This document shows positions 1 to 5,070 of a stretch of 6,182 bases of DNA, one piece after another; position 1 is the stretch's first letter, and each line of letters starts with the position of its first letter. The DNA comes from Rhodoluna sp. (lineage in GTDB: Bacteria > Actinomycetota > Actinomycetes > Actinomycetales > Microbacteriaceae), in contig JAGNYY010000042.1 in assembly GCA_017984715.1 (NCBI GenBank), positions 1 through 6,182 on the forward strand, written 5' to 3'. Under the pieces are notes generated by a model. It saw only the letters and a list, made by a program, of their open reading frames with translations, did no database searches and was not told the origin of the DNA. The position numbers and the translations under genes were made by a program.

Positions 1-296
1 AACACCGGGACGGCGAGAAACGAAACCAGTGCAGTGACGGCAATCACCAAAAGGGCAGCCGGCAGCAACCGCCGGATTCGCCTTGCCCAGAACCTGACAA
101 TCGCGATTCTGCCGCTATCGGCAAGTTCTCGAAACAGAGCTTTCGAGATCAAAAAGCCTGAGATGACGAAAAACACGTCAACACCGGCAAAGCCACCGGA
201 AAGCCGATTCGGCCAAAGATGAAATAACACGACCATCAGCACGGCCAAGGCACGTAATGCCTGGATGTCTGCCCGGATTGGTCGTGAATTGCTCAT
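1..296 (-). CDS. Acyltransferase-3 family membrane protein (OafA/YrhL type), N-terminal fragment
   Basis: Reading the minus strand from an ATG at 296 gives 98 codons open to the left edge, so the C-terminal part (family members are usually 350-700 residues) lies outside the window. The protein begins with a short polar stretch, then RADIQALRALAV and VLFHLW, where Arg15 and His26 form the R-X10-H pattern of this family. GFAGVDVFFVISGFLIS follows at about 36-52, and another hydrophobic helix at about 78-98 comes after an Arg-rich loop (FWARRIRRLLP). These are hallmarks of integral-membrane O-acyltransferases, which move acetyl or other acyl groups onto cell-surface polysaccharides, lipids or glycans; the acceptor cannot be told from this end. 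A GGAGGG motif (311-316 read on minus) lies 14 nt before the ATG, rather far for a Shine-Dalgarno, but no nearer in-frame start exists. The gene is divergent from rmuC and has no evident functional link to it. The family call is strong; the substrate is unknown. Confidence 0.9.
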   Translation of the reverse strand, partial: MSNSRPIRADIQALRALAVLMVVLFHLWPNRLSGGFAGVDVFFVISGFLISKALFRELADSGRIAIVRFWARRIRRLLPAALLVIAVTALVSFLAVPV

Positions 297-338
297 TGCT
301 GGTGAGTTTACCCTCCAATAAATGTCTGAGTCAGATGA

Positions 339-344
339 AATACT
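339..344 (+). promoter_or_regulatory. Possible -10 element for leaderless rmuC transcript
   Basis: AATACT keeps the two most conserved -10 bases (A at position 2, T at position 6) and ends 6 nt before the rmuC ATG. That places a start site at or next to the A of ATG. No Shine-Dalgarno-like sequence is seen before this start. No good -35 hexamer is visible. This is a weak single-site prediction, supported mainly by the same arrangement at two other starts in the window. Confidence 0.35.
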
Positions 345-350
345 CGGCAC

Positions 351-1556
351 ATGGATTCTTTTATTTTTCTCGGCGTTGGTCTTATTGTTGGCGCACTGAT
401 TGGTTGGCTGATTGCCGCTCGCAAGAGCACTGCCTCCAACCTGCCCGATGAGAGCCAAGAGTTGCGAGTGAAGCTGGCTGCCGCCGAGGCAACCATCGCC
501 GGTCTAAATGGTCAGCTTGTTCAAAACGCCGCCGAAAAACGTGAGCGCGATGAACGCGATCGCGAGGAAAACAAACTCCTGCAAGCGCTGGCTCCGGTCA
601 AGGTTCACCTGGAACAGATGCAGCTCACCGTAACCGCACTTGAAAAAGAAAGAACCGAGCAGTTTGGTTCCATCCAGCAGCAGCTGAAGTCGGCTATTGA
701 ATCCGATGAGCAGCTTCGCAAGCAAACCCAAGCGCTATCTCAAGCACTCACCTCTAATAACGTTCGAGGAGTCTGGGGCGAGGCCCAACTTCGCAAGCTG
801 GTCGAACTTGCGGGCTTGATCAAGCACGCCGATTTCGATGAACAAGCCACCATCAGCACCAATGCCGGTGCCGGTCGCGCAGATATGGTCATCAACCTGC
901 CCGGCGGTAAATCGCTTGCCATCGACTCCAAGGTTCCGTTCAGCGCCTATCAAGAGGCATCTGCCATTTCGGAGCTTGCCACCGGCGAAGAAGCCGCGCG
1001 CCGGGTTCGTCTAATCGCCGAGCACGTCAAGGCAGTCAAGGCGCACATCGATGCGCTCGGCACAAAGGCATATTGGTCTGGCCTAAACGCGAGCCCAGAT
1101 TTCGTGATCGCGTTCATCCCAAGCGAATCGTTGCTCTCGGCGGCTCTGGATGCCGACCCGGCACTGCTTGAATATGCATTCAAAAAGAATGTGGCCCTAG
1201 CCTCACCGGTCAGCTTGTTTTCGGTGCTCAAGACCATTAACTTCATCTGGCGCCAAAACGCCGATGAGTCATCGGTTCGCAACATGATCAAACTCGGCAA
1301 AGAGCTCTATGAGCGCGTGGGCAAGGTTGCCGAGCACGCCGACAAACTTGGCCGCTCAATCACGAGCACAGTAAAGGACTACAACCAGTTCGTTTCGAGC
1401 CTCGAGGGGCGAATGCTGGTGACCGCTCGCAAGCTAAACGACCTCGACGAGAACGCCCTCGGAACCGAGGAGATCTCAGCGCCTAAAGAGCTCGAGATTG
1501 CGCCTGTCCAGTTGACCGCGAGCGAGCTGACCGAAGCCCCTCAAATCGAGAAATAG
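351..1556 (+). CDS. rmuC: DNA recombination protein RmuC
   Basis: The 401-residue protein starts with one membrane anchor (about residues 4-23, FIFLGVGLIVGALIGWLIAA) followed by basic residues. A long charged coiled coil comes next (about 35-130, rich in E, K, R and Q). The RmuC domain covers about 135-370. It opens with NNVRGVWGEAQL (RGVWGE at 139-144) and contains RADMVINLPGG and LAIDSKVP; Asp178 and the Asp192-Ser-Lys194 triplet match the D...DxK core of the PD-(D/E)XK nuclease fold. The tail after about 375 is acidic and probably disordered. E. coli RmuC (about 475 aa) is linked to limiting inversions at short inverted repeats; its biochemistry is not settled and nuclease activity is inferred from the fold. 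The ATG at 351 gives the complete anchor, but no Shine-Dalgarno precedes it, so the mRNA may be leaderless. The stop is 110 bp before the pfkB start, and a promoter lies in that gap, so the two are probably separate units. Confidence 0.93.
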   Translation: MDSFIFLGVGLIVGALIGWLIAARKSTASNLPDESQELRVKLAAAEATIAGLNGQLVQNAAEKRERDERDREENKLLQALAPVKVHLEQMQLTVTALEKERTEQFGSIQQQLKSAIESDEQLRKQTQALSQALTSNNVRGVWGEAQLRKLVELAGLIKHADFDEQATISTNAGAGRADMVINLPGGKSLAIDSKVPFSAYQEASAISELATGEEAARRVRLIAEHVKAVKAHIDALGTKAYWSGLNASPDFVIAFIPSESLLSAALDADPALLEYAFKKNVALASPVSLFSVLKTINFIWRQNADESSVRNMIKLGKELYERVGKVAEHADKLGRSITSTVKDYNQFVSSLEGRMLVTARKLNDLDENALGTEEISAPKELEIAPVQLTASELTEAPQIEK

Positions 1557-1569
1557 TTTCTTATTTCGC

Positions 1570-1575
1570 TATACT
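1570..1575 (+). promoter_or_regulatory. -10 element of the pfkB promoter
   Basis: TATACT is one base from the TATAAT consensus and lies in the AT-rich gap after rmuC. It predicts transcription starting near 1582 and a 5' leader of about 85 nt before pfkB. The bases 16-18 nt upstream (around 1547-1553, at the rmuC stop codon) show no clear -35 hexamer. An operator-like site starts just 3 nt downstream. Confidence 0.55.
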
Positions 1576-1578
1576 TTT

Positions 1579-1592
1579 TGGAAGCGCTCGAC
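1579..1592 (+). promoter_or_regulatory. Putative LacI-family operator overlapping the pfkB transcription start
   Basis: TGGAAGCGCTCGAC has the AGCGCT palindromic core with central CG typical of LacI/GalR-family operators. Its left half (TGGAAGCGCT) fits the TGNAANCGNT part of the cre consensus and is close to the actinobacterial CebR box TGGGAGCGCTCCCA. The right half is degenerate. It lies directly after the -10 element, over the predicted start site, where a bound repressor would block initiation. No regulator gene is in the window, so the identity of the binding protein is unknown. Confidence 0.4.
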
Positions 1593-1666
1593 AATGACGT
1601 TTGCAGCCTGAAGTAAGCCGATTTTCAATCGATTTCGGGAATCTACAAAGCATTCGAGGAGTAAGC

Positions 1667-2686
1667 ATGTCTGGAATTTCAGCCGGGGCGGCAGTTGTCA
1701 CCCTGACACCAGCACCTACGCTTGACCGCACCTACTACGTGAGCAACCTAATTGAGGGTGGCGTTAACCGCGCGGATGGTGTCGCAGAAGAACTTGCCGG
1801 CAAAGGCATCAACGTAACCAAGGGTTTGGGCCTAGTTGGCATCAACGCACCCGGCGTAGTTCCAATCGGAAACGCTGACCCTGGAGTCCTAAACCGCACC
1901 GGCTATGCCGACTCACTTGTTCCACTTTGGATCGAAGGCACCCTTCGTGTTTCGACCACCATGGTGATTCACAATGGCGCTACCACCAAGGTCAACGAAG
2001 CACCTCGCCCGCTGTCAGAAGAAGACTGGGCCGCCGTTGTTGCCCTGACCGAAAAGACCGTTGTAGAGAGCGGCGCGAAGTGGCTCGTAATCGCCGGCGC
2101 GCTTCCGGTTTACAAGTCGACCGGAACCTTCGTAGACCTACAGCCAATCTTTGACCGCATGAAGGCTTTGGGCGTTCGCGTCGCGCTAGACACCTCAGGC
2201 GAACCGCTGCAGTACTGGGCTCGCAGAGGCGCTGCAACCGTCATGAAGCCAAACGCAGAAGAGCTTGCCTCAGCTGTTGGTCGCACATTGCACACTCTCG
2301 GAGACGTGATCGATGCAGCACGTGAAGTTTGTGCGCACGGAGTCAAGTGTGTTCTTGCCAGCCTCGGTGCAGACGGAATGGTTGCCGTCACAGCTGATGG
2401 CGCGTGGCACGCTCGCACACCTCCGGTGCACGTGATCAACACCGTTGGCGCCGGCGATGCAACTCTTGCTGGCTTCCTATCGGCAGCTGTCACCAACCCT
2501 GTCTCTGAAGACGCATACGGTGTCGGTTTTGATGTTCCTCTTGGCGTTGGCACAGCGGTTCAGTGGGGCGCAGTTGCTGTAACTCAGCCAACCTCGGGCC
2601 TTACCAGCGTCGACCACCTACCTGAGTCGATCATCACCGACTCGCCAGATCGCAACGCACTTCTGGAAGAGCCTGCCAAGGGCTAG
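1667..2686 (+). CDS. pfkB: PfkB-family hexose kinase, probable 1-phosphofructokinase
   Basis: This 339-residue sugar kinase belongs to the ribokinase/PfkB fold, in the 1-phosphofructokinase / 6-phosphofructokinase-2 / tagatose-6-phosphate kinase branch. The likely reaction is ATP-dependent phosphorylation of fructose-1-phosphate (or fructose-6-phosphate) to fructose-1,6-bisphosphate in the cytoplasm. The N-terminus has VVTLTPAPTLDRTY with sugar-contact Asp20, then GGVNRA (31-36) and the AGKGINV glycine motif (44-50). MKPNAEEL starts at 193. NTVGAGDATLAGF (258-270) is the PfkB signature 2, with Asp264 the expected catalytic base. I chose the ATG at 1667 because GAGGAG (1656-1661) lies 5 nt upstream; an in-frame TTG at 1601 would add 22 residues with no ribosome site or family homology. 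No PTS fructose transporter lies beside it. A terminator follows 14 nt after the stop. The family is certain; the choice between F1P and F6P as substrate is open. Confidence 0.88.
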   Translation: MSGISAGAAVVTLTPAPTLDRTYYVSNLIEGGVNRADGVAEELAGKGINVTKGLGLVGINAPGVVPIGNADPGVLNRTGYADSLVPLWIEGTLRVSTTMVIHNGATTKVNEAPRPLSEEDWAAVVALTEKTVVESGAKWLVIAGALPVYKSTGTFVDLQPIFDRMKALGVRVALDTSGEPLQYWARRGAATVMKPNAEELASAVGRTLHTLGDVIDAAREVCAHGVKCVLASLGADGMVAVTADGAWHARTPPVHVINTVGAGDATLAGFLSAAVTNPVSEDAYGVGFDVPLGVGTAVQWGAVAVTQPTSGLTSVDHLPESIITDSPDRNALLEEPAKG

Positions 2687-2700
2687 TCACGCAGAAGTTG

Positions 2701-2728
2701 AAAACCCCGGCCACTGGTCGGGGTTTTT
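2701..2728. terminator. Bidirectional Rho-independent terminator between pfkB and glpX
   Basis: A 12-bp stem (2701-2712 with 2716-2727) closes a 3-nt loop (ACT, 2713-2715). Its GC-rich core is CCCCGGCC pairing with GGTCGGGG, with a single G-T wobble. The stem ends in four A on one side and TTTTT (2724-2728) on the other. It therefore reads as a terminator in both directions. It starts 14 nt after the pfkB stop and ends 4 nt from the glpX stop codon, so it serves both convergent genes. Confidence 0.9.
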
Positions 2729-2732
2729 GCAT

Positions 2733-3698
2733 TTATGCGGCAGGCAATAAGTGAGTGATGACAACCGGTTCAGGCAACGCACTGTCGAGAATAAATGTCT
2801 CCATCTCGAAACCGGCCTCTGATTGAAGAACACCCCGCGCCAAGACTCCATCCGTGATACCGGTTAGAACAAACACAAATCGGTCACCTGAAACTAGGTC
2901 ATCGAGTTCAAACTTGGCCTCTAGGTCATAGCCGGCGGCCAAACCACGCGCGATTTGTTCAGAATCTTGGGGAGCAAAGCGGGTCTGCATGAACCCACCG
3001 AGAACCTGCACGGCTACAGCAGCCACCACACCCTCCGGTGAACCTCCGACGCCCAGCAAAAGATCGACTCCGCTGCCCGGGGTTGCCGCGGCAACCGCCA
3101 TCGCAATGTCTCCCTCGTCAAAACGCACCCATTCAGCGCCGGTGTCTTGAACCTGTGCGATTAGTTCAAAGTTTCTGGCTTTGTTGATTACGGCCACGCG
3201 CACCTCGTGAACCGGCTTGCCAAGCACCTCGGCGAGCGCCGCGATGTTTTCTGCAGGCGTGGCGTCGATGTCGAGCACTCCCCTGCCGGCCGGCCCGCTC
3301 ACGATCTTCTTCATCATGTAAACCTCGCTCGATTCGAGCATCGCACCGCGTTCAGCCGCAGCCATTACGGCAACTGCGCCCGGGATGCCTTCGGCGGCCA
3401 ACCTTGTGCCATCCACTGGGTCAACTGCAATGTCCCAATCGATTGAAAGCGCGACAACATCCGGGTGGCCAACCACCTCGCCGTTGAACAACATTGGCGC
3501 TTCGTCTTTTTCACCCTCGCCAATGATGACCACGCCACCGAATTGGGCAGCGGAAAGCGATGCGCGCATTGCGTCAACGGCTGCGCCATCGACGGCTAGT
3601 TTGTCACCCGAACCAACATGAGGCCAAGCGGCAGCTGCAGCGGCGACCGTGGCCGCAAGAATATCCCTGGTTGACTGGTGCGCATTTGTTAGCGGCAT
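2733..3698 (-). CDS. glpX: Fructose-1,6-bisphosphatase class II (GlpX)
   Basis: The 321-residue cytoplasmic enzyme hydrolyses fructose-1,6-bisphosphate to fructose-6-phosphate and phosphate, the committed gluconeogenic step. Metal-dependent phosphatase motifs of the GlpX family are clear: GDKLAVDGAAVDAMR (31-45), GEGEKDEAPML (60-70), DIAVDPVDGT (89-98) and the later GVGGSPEGVVAA, DLVSGD and LTGITDG blocks. Length is normal for the family (about 320-345). The region after the metal site reads VINKARNFELI, where many GlpX proteins have a basic R-x-R-H segment, a modest divergence. The ATG at 3698 is supported by AGGA 8 nt upstream on the minus strand; the N-terminus has an Ala-rich run at about 15-24. 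The gene is convergent with pfkB through a shared terminator and divergent from fba. GlpX is usually the only FBPase in actinobacteria, so it is probably needed for growth on non-sugar carbon; that is family knowledge, not shown here. Confidence 0.95.
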   Translation of the reverse strand: MPLTNAHQSTRDILAATVAAAAAAWPHVGSGDKLAVDGAAVDAMRASLSAAQFGGVVIIGEGEKDEAPMLFNGEVVGHPDVVALSIDWDIAVDPVDGTRLAAEGIPGAVAVMAAAERGAMLESSEVYMMKKIVSGPAGRGVLDIDATPAENIAALAEVLGKPVHEVRVAVINKARNFELIAQVQDTGAEWVRFDEGDIAMAVAAATPGSGVDLLLGVGGSPEGVVAAVAVQVLGGFMQTRFAPQDSEQIARGLAAGYDLEAKFELDDLVSGDRFVFVLTGITDGVLARGVLQSEAGFEMETFILDSALPEPVVITHLLPAA

Positions 3699-3732
3699 GA
3701 CTACTTTCCTGAGGCAGACAAACCTGCATCCT

Positions 3733-3741
3733 TGCTAACAT
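3733..3741 (+). promoter_or_regulatory. Extended -10 candidate for fba
   Basis: TGCTAACAT is a TGN extended -10 element followed by TAACAT, which fits TANNNT. Transcription would start near 3748 and leave a leader of about 49 nt, which contains the AGGAG ribosome site (3785-3789). No clear -35 is seen around 3713-3719, which is common for extended -10 promoters. Confidence 0.4.
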
Positions 3742-3745
3742 CTTA
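3740..3745 (-). promoter_or_regulatory. -10 candidate for glpX
   Basis: Read on the minus strand this is TAAGAT, which fits TANNNT. It would start transcription near 3733 and give a glpX leader of about 35 nt that holds the AGGAAAG ribosome site. It overlaps by two bases the -10 candidate facing the other way for fba. A -35 is weak: TGAACG on the minus strand at 3764-3769, matching 3 of 6 consensus bases. Confidence 0.35.
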
Positions 3746-3796
3746 TTAAGCCGCCGAAGACGTCGTTCACCCCATGTAGAACTTAGGAGTTCAGCT

Positions 3797-4819
3797 ATGC
3801 CTGTAGCATCACCAGACCAATACCTAGAAATGCTTGATCGCGCCAAGAAGGGTGGCTTTGCTTACCCAGCCATCAACGTTTCTAGCTCACAGACCCTAAA
3901 CGCGGCACTTGCTGGTCTTGCCGAAGCAGGCTCAGACGGCATCATCCAGGTCACCACCGGTGGCGGCGACTACTGGTCAGGCCCAACCATTAAGAAGATG
4001 GCATCAGGCGCGGCAGCAATGGCAGCATTCGCACGCGAGGCAGCTAAGAACTACGGCATCACCATCGCCCTGCACACCGATCACTGCGCAAAGCACCAGC
4101 TTGACGACTTCGTTCGCCCACTAATCGCAATCTCACAGGACCGCGTGAAGGCTGGTCAGGACCCACTATTCAACTCACACATGTGGGATGGCTCGGCTGT
4201 TCCTATGGGCGAGAACCTAACCATCGCAAAGGAAATGCTTGCACTGACCAAGAACATCGGCGCTGTCCTTGAGATCGAGGTTGGCGTTGTTGGCGGCGAA
4301 GAAGACGGCGTCGAGGGCGGCATGGGCGAGCACCTTTACACCACCCCTGAAGACGGTTTGCTAACTGCTGAGGCTCTAGGCCTTGGCGAGAACGGCCGCT
4401 ACATGGTTGCTCTAACCTTCGGCAACGTGCACGGCGTCTACAAGCCAGGCAACGTGAAGCTTCGCCCAGAGTTGCTTGGCGACATCCAGGCTGCCGTTGG
4501 TGCCAAGTATGGCAAGGACAAGCCTTTCGACCTAGTGTTCCACGGCGGTTCAGGCTCAACCCCTGAAGAAATCGCACTGGCTGTTTCACACGGTGTCATC
4601 AAGATGAACATCGACACCGACCTTCAGTATGCGTTCACCCGCCCAATCGCTGGCCACATGTTGGCTAACTACGATGGCGTTCTAAAGGTTGACGGCGAAG
4701 TCGGCAACAAGAAGCACTACGACCCACGCGCATGGGGCAAGCTAGGCGAGGCCGGCATGGCCGCTCGCGTAGTTGAGGCCGCCAAGGAGCTTGGCTCAGC
4801 AGGCAAGTCTCAGGGTTAA
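3797..4819 (+). CDS. fba: Class II fructose-bisphosphate aldolase
   Basis: The 340-residue zinc enzyme reversibly splits fructose-1,6-bisphosphate into dihydroxyacetone phosphate and glyceraldehyde-3-phosphate in the cytoplasm. It is a class IIA (FbaA-like) TIM barrel. HTDHC at 93-97 carries the catalytic Asp95 and zinc ligand His96. EIEVGVVGGEEDGVEGG (159-175) is the conserved glutamate-rich block. NVHGVYKPG gives His212 and FHGGSGS gives His249, the other zinc ligands. NIDTD (271-275) binds substrate phosphate and hydroxyls. Length matches actinobacterial homologues (about 340-345 aa). The start is fixed by AGGAG (3785-3789), 7 nt before the ATG. By eye it uses a narrow codon set (TCA for Ser, CCA for Pro, CTA/CTT for Leu, AAC, AAG, ATC, GAC) that differs from glpX and rmuC, as expected of a highly expressed gene. 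No hairpin terminator follows; the next gene begins 18 nt after the stop. Confidence 0.97.
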   Translation: MPVASPDQYLEMLDRAKKGGFAYPAINVSSSQTLNAALAGLAEAGSDGIIQVTTGGGDYWSGPTIKKMASGAAAMAAFAREAAKNYGITIALHTDHCAKHQLDDFVRPLIAISQDRVKAGQDPLFNSHMWDGSAVPMGENLTIAKEMLALTKNIGAVLEIEVGVVGGEEDGVEGGMGEHLYTTPEDGLLTAEALGLGENGRYMVALTFGNVHGVYKPGNVKLRPELLGDIQAAVGAKYGKDKPFDLVFHGGSGSTPEEIALAVSHGVIKMNIDTDLQYAFTRPIAGHMLANYDGVLKVDGEVGNKKHYDPRAWGKLGEAGMAARVVEAAKELGSAGKSQG

Positions 4820-4824
4820 TCCCC

Positions 4825-4830
4825 TAGAGT
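4825..4830 (+). promoter_or_regulatory. -10 candidate giving a leaderless transcript of the small MORN gene
   Basis: TAGAGT fits TANNNT and ends 7 nt before the ATG at 4838, the spacing expected when transcription starts at the first codon. No Shine-Dalgarno is present in the 18-nt gap. A clear -35 is absent; it would fall inside the end of fba. Co-transcription from fba is the alternative, since no terminator separates the genes. Confidence 0.4.
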
Positions 4831-4837
4831 TTCTCTT

Positions 4838-5050
4838 ATGAGCGCTGGAAGTCCGTTGTATGACAACGGGCTTCCTCGCTTTAAGGGTGATTATCTCGAC
4901 GGCAAAATGCACGGATACTGGGAGTTCTATCGCAAGGATGGCTCACTCATGCGCTCGGGGGCATTTGACCGAGAAGTGCAGGTAGGCGTCTGGAAGACCT
5001 TCGATCGCACCGGTGCCCTAGTCAAGGAAACAACCTTCAAGGGCGCTTGA
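4838..5050 (+). CDS. Small MORN-variant repeat protein, function unknown
   Basis: The 70-residue soluble protein is built from two back-to-back 24-residue units, residues 17-40 (GDYLDGKMHGYWEFYRKDGS...) and 41-64 (GAFDREVQVGVWKTFDRTGA...). Both share G at position 1, an aromatic at 3, G at 10, W at 12, an aromatic at 15, G at 19 and L at 21. A partial unit precedes (NGLPRFKG, 10-17) and another follows (TFKG, 66-69). This is the MORN_2 / YwqK-type pattern G-x-[YF]...G.W..[YF]..G.L, predicted to form stacked beta hairpins. There is no signal peptide, membrane segment or catalytic motif. Databases sometimes call such proteins YwqK-family antitoxins, but no toxin partner is adjacent, so I do not assign that role. 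It follows fba by 18 nt and converges on ispH, leaving 16 bp between the stops. The coding status is well supported by the repeat; the function is unknown. Confidence 0.75.
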   Translation: MSAGSPLYDNGLPRFKGDYLDGKMHGYWEFYRKDGSLMRSGAFDREVQVGVWKTFDRTGALVKETTFKGA

Positions 5051-5070
5051 ACTAGACCCTGTTGAACTAG
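5047..5070 (+). repeat. Short direct repeat across the MORN gene / ispH stop codons
   Basis: The 9-mer TTGAACTAG occurs at 5047-5055 and again at 5062-5070, a 15-bp period with ACCCTG between. The first copy contains the TGA stop of the MORN gene (5048-5050); the second contains the ispH stop, read as TAG on the minus strand (5067-5069). It does not form a convincing hairpin and may simply be a small tandem duplication. Confidence 0.7.

Noticed and set aside
34..222. 62-codon plus-strand open frame at the left edge
   Set aside because: The minus strand over the same bases encodes unmistakable acyltransferase-3 motifs, which explain the region better.
1594..1611. Five-codon upstream reading frame (MTFAA) in the pfkB leader
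   Set aside because: It has no ribosome site and its length is expected by chance; there is no run of regulatory codons and no attenuator hairpin nearby.
1601..1666. TTG start extending pfkB by 22 residues
   Set aside because: There is no ribosome site before 1601, the extra residues do not resemble the family, and GAGGAG lies at ideal spacing before the ATG at 1667.
1582..1666. Riboswitch or attenuator in the pfkB leader
   Set aside because: About 85 nt with no strong paired stems or known aptamer consensus visible by eye; it is better explained as a plain leader after an operator-like site.
2110..2553. 147-codon open frame antisense to pfkB
   Set aside because: It lies entirely within a clear kinase gene, has low-complexity composition and no ribosome site or domain; it is a shadow of the codon bias of the real gene.
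4203..4589. 128-codon open frame antisense to fba
   Set aside because: It is Arg/Gln/Cys-rich with no recognisable domain, fully inside fba; strong codon bias on the plus strand creates such frames.
4838..5050. Toxin-antitoxin system based on YwqK-like repeats
   Set aside because: There is no candidate toxin gene on either side; the neighbours are fba and ispH. The repeat alone does not show an antitoxin role.
5051..5066. Terminator between the MORN gene and ispH
   Set aside because: The gap holds no stable inverted repeat with a T-tract; only a direct repeat is present.
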